Assembly (NCBI GenBank): GCA_964444825.1
Contig: CAYUIS010000105.1
Span: forward strand, 1 to 18,580
DNA length: 18,580 nt
Origin: CAYUIS01 sp964444825
GTDB taxonomy: Bacteria > Chloroflexota > Anaerolineae > B4-G1
Reading direction: 5' to 3'
The stretch's first letter is position 1, and every line of letters begins with the position of its first letter. Below the pieces are notes generated by a model. It saw nothing but the letters and a program-made list of their open reading frames with translations, was not told where the DNA came from and ran no database searches. Below are positions 1 through 6,564 of this stretch, piece after piece. Both the position numbers and the translations under genes were made by a program.

Positions 1-118
1 ACTGCACCGCGCTACGGGATGTTCATCACACCACGAGGATTATCTTCCGGAGACGTGCCAGCCACCATCCCTTAGGATATCAAACTTCCGTGAGGACGGA
101 GAAGGAGAGGAGTGACAC

Positions 119-175
119 ATGACTACCCTCTCTAGAGGGGCGGATCATTTCGTGATCGATGGCAGGGAGGTGTGA
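119..175 (+). CDS. Possible 18-codon leader ORF upstream of the mscS-like gene
   Basis: An ATG at 119 follows a strong purine-rich Shine-Dalgarno stretch (GGAGAAGGAGAGGAG) and opens a frame of 18 codons, MTTLSRGADHFVIDGREV, closed by TGA at 173-175. The channel gene's ATG at 181 lies 5 nt after this stop, and the channel's own AGGGAGG lies inside the last codons of the short frame. That layout would allow translational coupling. The peptide has no signal sequence or domain I recognise. It could equally be a chance frame or the truncated start of a lost gene. Existence as an expressed peptide is inference. Confidence 0.35.
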   Translation: MTTLSRGADHFVIDGREV

Positions 176-180
176 GAGAA

Positions 181-1032
181 ATGCGTCTATTAGACTGGCA
201 ATCACCATTGGTCTCAGGTCTGTTGATACTCGCCCTGATGGCTCTAAGCCTGGTCATTGTGCAAATCATCGGCAGGCGCGTGCTGCAAGGTGTTCAAGAC
301 ATGAAACACCTCCGGGAATCGCGGCGGCAGCAGCTTACGACCCTCGTGCAGATCCTCCGCTGGGCCGCCGACATCGTGATCGTGGTGACTGCACTGCTGA
401 TGCTACTGAGCACCTTCGGGATCGACGTCACGCCCTTGCTCGCCAGCGTCGGCGTAGCGGGGCTTGCGGTGAGTCTGGGCGCGCAGACCTTGATCAAGGA
501 TCTCATCGGCGGCATCCTTATCCTGGTGGAGAATCACTACGTCGTTGGGGATTCCATCAGGGTGGGCGATGTGTCGGGCAAGGTGGAAAGGCTCACGCTC
601 CGAGCTACCTACATACGGGACGTCAACGGGCTTTTGTACGTCGTTCCCAACGGAGAAGTGCGCATCGTCGGTAACATGACCAAGGAGTGGTCCCGCGCAT
701 TGGTGGACATTGGCGTGGCCTATGAAGAGGACATGGATCGGGCCCTGAGTGTCCTAGAGGAGGCCGCCGCAGCATTCGCGGAGGATCCCGAGTTCGGACC
801 GTTGCTGCTGGAGCCACCCAAAGTCCTGGGTCCGCTTAGCCTGGGGGACTGGGCCTTCACGGTGCGTTTTATGGTCAAGACACAGCCTGGAAAGCAGTGG
901 GCGGTGGCCCGCGGACTACGAAAGCAGATCCTCGCCGCCTGCGAACAAGAGGACATCAGCCTGCCCTATCCGCGCCAGGAGGTATGGGTGCGTGGTCTGT
1001 CGTCCAACAGTCCGGGCATCGCTGATGGATGA
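181..1032 (+). CDS. MscS-family small-conductance mechanosensitive ion channel
   Basis: The product is a 283-residue inner-membrane channel that should open under membrane tension and release solutes on osmotic downshock. Three hydrophobic segments are visible at about 10-30, 58-78 and 85-115. The third is the pore-lining type, rich in small residues (SVGVAGLAVSLGAQTLIKD, then GGILILVENHYVVGD), as in the MscS family. A soluble beta and alpha/beta cytoplasmic part follows, including a VPNGEV segment typical of the family's beta domain. The length is close to E. coli MscS. The frame is open from a GTG at 172, but AGGGAGG at 164-170 sits one base before that GTG and 10 nt before the ATG at 181, so I start at 181. 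It converges on the WD40 gene with only 46 nt between stops, and I see no clear terminator there. The family call is firm. The specific paralogue is not determined. Confidence 0.93.
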   Translation: MRLLDWQSPLVSGLLILALMALSLVIVQIIGRRVLQGVQDMKHLRESRRQQLTTLVQILRWAADIVIVVTALLMLLSTFGIDVTPLLASVGVAGLAVSLGAQTLIKDLIGGILILVENHYVVGDSIRVGDVSGKVERLTLRATYIRDVNGLLYVVPNGEVRIVGNMTKEWSRALVDIGVAYEEDMDRALSVLEEAAAAFAEDPEFGPLLLEPPKVLGPLSLGDWAFTVRFMVKTQPGKQWAVARGLRKQILAACEQEDISLPYPRQEVWVRGLSSNSPGIADG

Positions 1033-1078
1033 CGATACTGGGAGTCTCTCTGCCGGAAGGAGGCACTACCCGTCCCCT

Positions 1079-3190
1079 CTAGTTCCCAGGCACTCCCCAT
1101 ACCCTGATGGCGAGATCGGAGCCCATCGAGGCCAGTAGCGCGCCGTCCGGCGACCAGACGACCCTGTCCACGAGGCTGGCGTGCCCTCCCAGCGCCGCCA
1201 GAACGCGCCCCTCGACCGCGTCCCAGATGCGAACCTGGTCGCTGGCCGAGGCCAGCAGCGCACTATCCGGTGACCAGGCCAGGTCGAGCACCGAGTTGCC
1301 ACACGCCAACATGTGGGTGAGTTCACCGCTGGCGGCATCCCATACCAGGAGTTTGCCAAAGTCGGTGCCCGCTGCCAAGCGCGCGCTGTCCGGCGACCAG
1401 GCCGCAGTATACAGATTATCGCCCTCCCGCGCGAGCAGTTCGTCCCCCGTGACGGAATCCCAGATCACCAGTCCAGGGTCGCTGATGGCCGCCAGCTTGG
1501 TGCCGTCTGGCGACCACCGCACCTGGTGGCTCGGGCCTATCTGGGCTCGCAGCGCCAGGACCGCAGTCCCGGCAACGGGATCCCACACAGTTACTTGGCC
1601 GCCGTCGCTCACAGTCGCCAACCGTGTCCCGGCGGGCGACCAAGCCAGGTCGATCGTGATATCGGCGTGATCCAGGGGGTGCACTTCGTTCCCACTGACA
1701 GCCTCCCATACCTGCACCGTCGTGTCGCCCCAGGACGCGAGAAACCGGCTGTCTGGCGACCAGGCGAGGCCGATCACAGGCCCCCGGCTGTCCAATACCC
1801 TCACCTGCCGACCGCTGGCAGCGTCCCACAGCCGCACCGTGTTGTCTGTATTGGCCGTCGCCAAATGGGCGCCATCGGGCGACCAAACGACCGTCTGTAC
1901 GCTCGGCACGAGCGCCGCCTGAAGCTGTTCCACATAGAGAGGCGCTCCCTCGATGACATCCCAGACACGGAGCGTTCCATCCGCGCTGCTGGCCGCCAGG
2001 CGGGTGGAATCAGATGACCAGTCCAACCCCATCGGCACGAAACTATAGTCGACGGCCGCCAGCTCCGCCCCGCTGGCGACATCCCACACTTGGAGCGCAC
2101 CCTGGACCCCTTCCGGCGCGGACACGAGCCGTGTGTTGTCCGGCGACCACAACGCGTTCCGATACCCGCTCGCCAAGCTCTGCAGCGTGTGGCTTTCGGG
2201 CTCACCGGACAAGTCCCACACCTGAATCCTTCCGTCAGGGCCACTCCACGCCAGCCGCGCGCCATCCGGCGACCACGCTACGCTGCCGACCTGGCCCGAC
2301 AGGTCCCGCAGAGCGTAAAGCTCCTCCCCGTTCTGTCCACTCCATACCCGCACGACTCCGTCCAGGCATCCCGACGCTAGGAGCGCACCATCCGGCGACC
2401 AAACCGCGCGGTGTATGTCCGTGGTGTGATCAAGCACGCGCGCCACCTTCCGGGTAGTGACGTCCCACACCGTCACCTTCCCATCCCCATCCACAGTCCT
2501 GCATTCCACTCCCAGCCGACCACCGTCCGGCAGCCAGGCCAAGTGGACTCCAAAACAGTCCGCTTCCCGCTCCCAGGTGTAGAGCGCCTGGCCGGTAGCA
2601 GCATCCCACAGGCGCACCGCACCGTCACTGGTTCTTGACGCCAGGAACGTGCCGTCCGGCGACCAGGCCACTTGTTCCACCCCGTCTGGATCGTCCAGCG
2701 TGCGGAACAAATCCCCACTGACGCTGTTCCAAATGAAAATGGTGTTGTCACCACTCCCGGCGGCCACCCACACCCCATCCGGCGACCACGACACACTGAA
2801 GAGCTGCCCCGTGTGACCCTCCAGCAGGCGCACAAACTGGAGGGTGGGCAGGTCGTACAACCACACGCCGGTGGTGCTGGCTACCGCCAGCGTCCGGCCA
2901 TCGGGGCCGAGCGCCACGTGCCAGATGATACCACGCCCCAGGCGGGCCAAGCTGGCGACCTGGCTGGCGTTGCCGACGGTGATGCGCGGCGACGAGAGGT
3001 CAGGTGTAGGACCCGGCGACGCGGGCACAGCGAGCGCCGTGCTGGTTGGGACCAGCGCTTCGGTCGACGATGGCTCAACGGTGGGCGAGGGCTCGATGCC
3101 TATCTCTATCGTCTCGCACGCACTTTGGGATACGCATAGGAACACCAACATACAAATCAGGCAAGTGTAACGACGCAATGTCCTTTTCAT
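1079..3190 (-). CDS. Exported WD40-repeat beta-propeller protein, probable lipoprotein, 15 repeats
   Basis: The 703-residue product begins with a basic n-region (MKRTLRRY), a hydrophobic core and a cysteine at residue 25 after Q-S-A. This is a lipobox-like site whose -3 Gln is atypical, so the protein is either a lipoprotein or a signal-peptidase I substrate. A Ser/Thr/Pro-rich linker follows to about residue 70. The rest is WD40 repeats with the pattern WSPDGxxLAS...DGxVRVWD, of which I count 15. That is enough for two seven- or eight-bladed propellers. Propellers of this type are binding scaffolds, and no catalytic domain is visible. The frame extends to 3205, but GGGAGG falls inside those extra codons, 7 nt before the ATG at 3190, which decides the start. 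A candidate extended -10 element lies at 3225-3233. The ligand is unknown. Confidence 0.9.
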   Translation of the reverse strand: MKRTLRRYTCLICMLVFLCVSQSACETIEIGIEPSPTVEPSSTEALVPTSTALAVPASPGPTPDLSSPRITVGNASQVASLARLGRGIIWHVALGPDGRTLAVASTTGVWLYDLPTLQFVRLLEGHTGQLFSVSWSPDGVWVAAGSGDNTIFIWNSVSGDLFRTLDDPDGVEQVAWSPDGTFLASRTSDGAVRLWDAATGQALYTWEREADCFGVHLAWLPDGGRLGVECRTVDGDGKVTVWDVTTRKVARVLDHTTDIHRAVWSPDGALLASGCLDGVVRVWSGQNGEELYALRDLSGQVGSVAWSPDGARLAWSGPDGRIQVWDLSGEPESHTLQSLASGYRNALWSPDNTRLVSAPEGVQGALQVWDVASGAELAAVDYSFVPMGLDWSSDSTRLAASSADGTLRVWDVIEGAPLYVEQLQAALVPSVQTVVWSPDGAHLATANTDNTVRLWDAASGRQVRVLDSRGPVIGLAWSPDSRFLASWGDTTVQVWEAVSGNEVHPLDHADITIDLAWSPAGTRLATVSDGGQVTVWDPVAGTAVLALRAQIGPSHQVRWSPDGTKLAAISDPGLVIWDSVTGDELLAREGDNLYTAAWSPDSARLAAGTDFGKLLVWDAASGELTHMLACGNSVLDLAWSPDSALLASASDQVRIWDAVEGRVLAALGGHASLVDRVVWSPDGALLASMGSDLAIRVWGVPGN

Positions 3191-3530
3191 CTCTCTACCT
3201 CCCATCGTAGGTTATCCACCTTGCATGATACCACACTGCTGTAAACAAGGTATGACAGATACGTAGCCGTTTCGATACAGCCTGTTACCGTTCTGAAAGA
3301 GGAGCCGCTCGCACTGGAGATCCTGCCGGCCGTTTTCGACAGACGTGTTTCCATTGAGACAGACCTGTTCGTGATATCCGCCTCGGCGGTCCCGAAGGCT
3401 AGGACCGTCACTACGAACCTCGTTCCTCTAGTGTCGCAGCACCAGGGGCAGTCAGATCTTGTGTGGCGACAAGACGTAGGGCAGGGTGCTGGATATACTC
3501 GTCGCAGTAGACCCGGTGGTACATCAGGGC
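3191..3530. other. 340-nt intergenic stretch between the duplicated lipoprotein gene and the WD40 gene
   Basis: I see no convincing gene here. An open minus frame running to 3555 encodes an arginine-rich product with no domain and no credible ribosome-binding site. The stretch holds the candidate WD40 promoter at 3225-3233 and a 6-bp hairpin (CGGTCC at 3387-3392, GGACCG at 3402-3407, 9-nt loop). The hairpin has no T-run, so it is at best a weak transcript end for the lipoprotein gene. Confidence 0.5.
3225..3233 (-). promoter_or_regulatory. Candidate extended -10 promoter of the WD40 gene
   Basis: On the minus strand this reads TGGTATCAT, a TGn motif directly before a hexamer matching TATAAT at five of six positions. 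It would place the transcription start about 27 nt before the ATG at 3190. No good -35 element is present at normal spacing. The arms ACCTTG and CAAGGT form a 6-bp inverted repeat around it at 3218-3223 and 3246-3251 and might be an operator, but the arms are short. Prediction from sequence only. Confidence 0.35.
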
Positions 3531-4955
3531 TCAGTCGACTCCATCGACGAGCCACGATGCACCGATGCAGTCGCCGGGCAGTTCATCGATCAGTTGCCGG
3601 TAGACCGCGACGTCCATACTTTGCGGGATTTCCCGCCCGCGCAGGCGCACTTCATCGCCCATCCGGGCCACGGCCTGGCCCATCCCATCCAGGACAACGA
3701 TCGTGTCCTCTTCGGCGCGCACCGACCAATCGGCCGGCCAGAGCAGGGTAACGCTGCCTGGCCCCCAGTCGGCTTGCAGGTGCAGGCAGCGGTTATAGTC
3801 ATACGCGACCAGCTTGCCCGAGATCGACGCGTCATCCACCGCCTGCTCGTCGAGGGCCGGCTTGTAGCGCAGGAACAGCACCGCGTGCACCGTGTATGAG
3901 ACCACGTCCAGGGCAAAGAGCTCCGAATCGTACCGCAGGTTGGGGCGTACCCCACAGCCGACGATAAAGTATTCTCCCTGGCAGCCGGGCGGGATCTGCT
4001 GCAGTACCCACTCGTCGGCACCCCCACCGCCGCCGCCCATGTACACCTCCTCCCCTGCCCGGGCGGCTACCTGTCCTTCCCCGTCGATCACCAGCACCTG
4101 GTCTCCCTCGACGCGGAGCATGAACTCCGGCGGCCAGATGGGCACCAGACGCCTATCGTCGTCAAACGACTGCACGTACAGGCAGGCTCCCTCCAGTCGC
4201 AGCGTGCCGGCCAGCGCAGCTTCCATACAGACTCTAAATCCCTCGACCGGCTCTTGGCGTGGAAAGGCGATGCCGGGCACGGGCGGGGTAAGGAGCAGGT
4301 CCCTGTCCCGGGCCGTCGACCCGCCCTCGACGACAGCCAACTCGACCCCATCCGGCAGTCGCACGCCGGCTCGGCGCAGCTCGGATTCAAACCATTCTCG
4401 ATCGCCGACCGTCACCTTGACGCAGTTTCCCGGCGCGTCGAGCAAGACGTTCACGCCAAAATCGAGCTTGGCCAGCTCGTGCGTGGCCTGGGCATAGATC
4501 GTCTCCAGCTCGGCCAGGGTATAGCGCGCCTGGCGCACCTCGACCAGGCGTGCGTACGGCTCGCTGGCGAGGTAAGGACGGATCGTACGCTTCCCATTGC
4601 GTGTGAACAGGACCACGACGCGATAGTCCGGCTCGTGCTCGATCCACAGCCCGCCAAAGGTGTCCGCCTCGTTGGCCTGGAGCGCGGCGTTCAGCTCACC
4701 GATCCCGTCCTGGAACTGCAGGCGCTCGGTCGCCTCCTCCACTGTGACGCCGAACTGCTTGGCGTACTCTTGCGCGTCCCGGCTTAGCGCCTCGTCGGGA
4801 CCCAGGGCCTCCGGCGCGCCCCCTGTAGACTCACGCGTAGGAGAGACAGCGCCCGAGGCCGGCGCTCCCGGCGTGGGGGATGGGACGCACCCTGCGACCA
4901 GGACGGACAGCGCGAGCGCTGCGAGCGTCCTCACGATCCATCGATTGCGCGACAT
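3531..4955 (-). CDS. Lipoprotein of unknown function with an internal C-terminal duplication
   Basis: The 474-residue product has a signal peptide ending in a clear lipobox, L-V-A-G-C with Cys 23, then a Pro/Ser/Thr/Gly linker to about residue 50. An alpha/beta region follows (about 50-240) with the segments GGLWIEHEPDYRVVVLFTRNG and RYTLAELETIY. It reminds me loosely of pro-regions of secreted serine proteases, but no protease domain is present. The C-terminal half contains two related blocks at about 255-334 and 388-474. Both show C-L-x-x-Q, a W-P pair, then an LVIDGEGQVAARAGEEV / VVLDGMGQAVARMGDEV stretch, and end in a Cys-containing segment. The frame opens at a GTG at 4964, but GGAGG overlaps it and is 8 nt before the ATG at 4955, which I take as the start. 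The gene follows the serpin by 123 nt, with a terminator-like structure between. I recognise no named family. Confidence 0.82.
   Translation of the reverse strand: MSRNRWIVRTLAALALSVLVAGCVPSPTPGAPASGAVSPTRESTGGAPEALGPDEALSRDAQEYAKQFGVTVEEATERLQFQDGIGELNAALQANEADTFGGLWIEHEPDYRVVVLFTRNGKRTIRPYLASEPYARLVEVRQARYTLAELETIYAQATHELAKLDFGVNVLLDAPGNCVKVTVGDREWFESELRRAGVRLPDGVELAVVEGGSTARDRDLLLTPPVPGIAFPRQEPVEGFRVCMEAALAGTLRLEGACLYVQSFDDDRRLVPIWPPEFMLRVEGDQVLVIDGEGQVAARAGEEVYMGGGGGGADEWVLQQIPPGCQGEYFIVGCGVRPNLRYDSELFALDVVSYTVHAVLFLRYKPALDEQAVDDASISGKLVAYDYNRCLHLQADWGPGSVTLLWPADWSVRAEEDTIVVLDGMGQAVARMGDEVRLRGREIPQSMDVAVYRQLIDELPGDCIGASWLVDGVD
3534..3794 (-). repeat. Internal protein duplication, second copy (residues ~388-474)
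   Basis: This is the C-terminal copy of the duplicated module in the lipoprotein gene. Key shared positions with the first copy are Cys-Leu near the start, LWPADW against IWPPEF, VVLDGMGQAVARMGDEV against VLVIDGEGQVAARAGEEV, and the ending L-P-G-D-C...LVDG against P-P-G-C...IVG. The copies are clearly diverged, so the duplication is old. Confidence 0.7.
3954..4193 (-). repeat. Internal protein duplication, first copy (residues ~255-334)
   Basis: This is the first copy of the duplicated module. It differs from the second by a run of six glycines after the EEVYM segment (about residues 307-312) where the other copy has LRGRE. It also carries an extra cysteine pair near its end (CQGEYFIVGC). 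A spacer of about 50 residues separates it from the second copy. Confidence 0.7.
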
Positions 4956-4987
4956 CGTACCCACCTCCGATCAGTTTTTGGATAGCC

Positions 4988-5024
4988 CGAAAGAAGAAAC
5001 GACAAGGTCACCCCGATTGTCGTT
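4988..5024 (-). terminator. Probable intrinsic terminator after the serpin gene
   Basis: On the minus strand AACGACAA (5024-5017) pairs perfectly with TTGTCGTT (5005-4998), giving an 8-bp stem. The loop is 11 nt, and an inner GG/CC pairing across a small bulge is possible. A pyrimidine-rich tract TTTCTTCTTT follows. It lies 55 nt beyond the serpin stop and 43 nt before the next gene's ATG. The T-tract is interrupted, so efficiency is uncertain. Confidence 0.5.
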
Positions 5025-5067
5025 CCGCCGGACCTGGCGACGGTTTAGGCCCCCCTTGTCAATCGGG
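5012..5067 (-). promoter_or_regulatory. Possible antiterminator/pseudoknot pairing overlapping the terminator
   Basis: On the minus transcript CCCGATTG (5067-5060) is exactly complementary to CAATCGGG (5019-5012). The latter shares bases with the left arm of the terminator stem, so the two pairings exclude each other. A second complementary pair, GACAAGG (5060-5054) with CCTTGTC (5007-5001), interleaves with the first in an A-B-A'-B' order and also uses the terminator's right arm. This is the geometry of an attenuator or pseudoknot. Any regulatory role is inference. Confidence 0.3.
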
Positions 5068-5078
5068 TGCTACAAGTT

Positions 5079-6368
5079 TCATGCGAAGACCGGGTTGAGC
5101 ACTCGCCCGAAGAAGAGCACGATCCCTGTTTCCCGCGTGACGATGCCAAACAGGAAGGGCCGGTCGACGGCCATCTCGACATCCTCGACTCGTTCCACGG
5201 GTACTGCGATCATCGTCGCCGCCGCAGCCTCGGTGCCCTCTTCATCGACGGTAATCGTGGCCCGGTGCAGCGCATAGTCGACGCACAGGCCCCCGCCTTC
5301 CACCATGCCCTCGAAATCGAGCGCTGGGCAAAAGACGTGCGCCATGCCCATCTCTTTGAACAGGTTATGGAGCTCAAGCGAGGTCTCGAAGCCGAAACGG
5401 GGCAGGGTCAGGATCACCCGTCGCGCCCCGGCATCGCGCTGCATAGCCTCGATCAAGTCAACGCCCAGCCGTGCCTGTACATCATCGAACCGGCCCTCCG
5501 CCGGCAGGATAACCCACATGTCCGCCACCTGGCCCGCGTAGGGCAATTGAACGGCCTGGTAGCCCTCCCCGTCCACATACGTGAGCCGCGTCTCCTGGTG
5601 CATCAGTGGGACGGTGACCTGGCTCCCGTCAAGGAGCGTAAAGGGGCCATCCGCCGTGGCCGACTCTTGGAAAGGATAGTCCCACCCGGCCTCGAAATAG
5701 ATGGCGTTGGCCAGGACTAGCCGGGTATCGGCGGACACCGATCCCGGCGGCGCGATCTCTTTGATGCGTTCCTCGGTCTCCTTGGCGACCCAGGCATTGA
5801 TCGCCTCCCTTGCCTTCTCCGGCGCTCCCTGGAAATCGACGACGCGCAGCCCGGTGCCGTACTGTGCGGCCAGGATATCCAGGTAGGGTTCTCTGAAAGG
5901 GTAACCCCGCTGTCCCCACACCGCGTTGGCCAGATTCAGCTCAAAGGAGGCGCCTCCCGCCTCGCTCTGCCGGGCTTCCCCGAGGCTCTGCAGCCGCTGA
6001 TCGACCACGTTAAAGGCCCGGTGCTGTGCCTCTTGCGGCAAGAAGTAGAACACCTGGGCCATCTCTGCCTCGGTCTCCCCCTGTGCCCCGGCATAGAGCA
6101 TGGAGAAAGTGAGCGAGATGCTGTACGGAGAATAGATCAGGTTGCCGTCCTCTCCCGCCGCAAGGGCGCGATGATACAGGTCAAAGGCAAAGGCCTGGTT
6201 TCCGGCGACGAGCTGCGCGACCTGCGCGTCGGTTGCGTCGGGTGACTCGACGCGCGGCACATCGGCCTGCACGATCCGACCTTCTGACATAGATAGCTGG
6301 CATGCGGTCAACAGCAAGACTGCCAGCCCAATACAACCTATACTCAAGATCGGAAATCGGTCTGCCAT
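5079..6368 (-). CDS. Lipoprotein serpin, inhibitory-type protease inhibitor
   Basis: The 429-residue protein combines a lipoprotein signal (L-T-A-C, Cys 23) with a full-length serpin fold from about residue 50. Serpins trap target serine or cysteine proteases as covalent complexes. Diagnostic parts are visible. The hinge E-E-G-T-E-A-A-A-A-T (about 376-385) matches the inhibitory consensus of small residues at P12-P9. The C-terminal signature PFLFGIVTRETGIVLFFGRV (404-423) matches the family. Counting from the hinge places P1 at Glu392 with Arg393 at P1', although the register could shift by a residue. The N-terminal shutter region has NLIYSPYSISLTFSMLYAGA. The ATG follows GAGGAAGG. The gene starts 12 nt after the stop of a tiny lipoprotein gene, so they are probably co-transcribed. 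A surface-anchored inhibitor would guard the cell against its own or foreign proteases (inference). Confidence 0.95.
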   Translation of the reverse strand: MADRFPILSIGCIGLAVLLLTACQLSMSEGRIVQADVPRVESPDATDAQVAQLVAGNQAFAFDLYHRALAAGEDGNLIYSPYSISLTFSMLYAGAQGETEAEMAQVFYFLPQEAQHRAFNVVDQRLQSLGEARQSEAGGASFELNLANAVWGQRGYPFREPYLDILAAQYGTGLRVVDFQGAPEKAREAINAWVAKETEERIKEIAPPGSVSADTRLVLANAIYFEAGWDYPFQESATADGPFTLLDGSQVTVPLMHQETRLTYVDGEGYQAVQLPYAGQVADMWVILPAEGRFDDVQARLGVDLIEAMQRDAGARRVILTLPRFGFETSLELHNLFKEMGMAHVFCPALDFEGMVEGGGLCVDYALHRATITVDEEGTEAAAATMIAVPVERVEDVEMAVDRPFLFGIVTRETGIVLFFGRVLNPVFA

Positions 6369-6380
6369 ATCATCCCTTCC

Positions 6381-6527
6381 TCACTTTCTTAAAGGCAAGT
6401 GCGCAGCCCACGCCAGAAACGCCTTGGTCGACGGCTTGGCTGTGCCTATACCGCCGCCGCACGCCGCGAGCACAGCCGCCAAAGCCAGCGCTGTCAGTGT
6501 CGCAAGTGGTCGCTCAATGCACATCAT
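6381..6527 (-). CDS. Small lipoprotein, 48 residues
   Basis: A short frame reads MMCIERPLATL, then a hydrophobic Ala/Leu stretch ending in the lipobox L-A-A-C (Cys 23), then a 25-residue mature part with three glycines, GTAKPSTKAF and a terminal LPLRK. AAGGAG lies 8 nt before the ATG. The stop is 12 nt before the serpin ATG, so the two genes are likely one operon. The leader upstream (6526-6550) is repeated almost exactly before the glycosidase-like gene. No family is recognised. It could be a small envelope peptide or accessory to the serpin. It could also be the stub of a once longer lipoprotein whose 3' part was lost. Confidence 0.65.
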   Translation of the reverse strand: MMCIERPLATLTALALAAVLAACGGGIGTAKPSTKAFLAWAAHLPLRK

Positions 6528-6550
6528 TTCACGCGCTCCTTCGTGAGGTG
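6526..6550 (-). repeat. 25-bp leader repeat, copy 1 (ribosome-binding region of the small lipoprotein)
   Basis: On the minus strand this reads CACCTCACGAAGGAGCG, then C-GTGAAAT, and runs into the ATG start of the small lipoprotein. It matches 9137-9161 at 24 of 25 positions. It carries the AAGGAG ribosome-binding sequence. Confidence 0.8.
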
Positions 6551-6564
6551 AATACCCTACCTGT

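Noticed and set aside
1..75. Frame 1 from the window edge, 24 codons ending in TAG at 73-75
   Set aside because: It could be the tail of an upstream gene, but another frame is also open across the same bases and nothing decides between them.
1140..2790. Regularly spaced TCCGGCGACCA-like repeats resembling a CRISPR or iteron array
   Set aside because: The spacing is about 120-150 nt and each copy encodes the W-S-P-D-G of a WD40 blade. The repetition is coding.
1107..3170. Several long plus-strand open frames opposite the WD40 gene
   Set aside because: They mirror the repetitive GC-rich codons of the WD40 repeats, encode low-complexity Arg/Pro/Ser products and have no ribosome-binding sites. 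They are shadows.
3187..3555. Minus-strand frame of 122 codons in the intergenic stretch
   Set aside because: It has no domain, an odd composition and no ribosome-binding site, and it overlaps the ends of both neighbouring genes.
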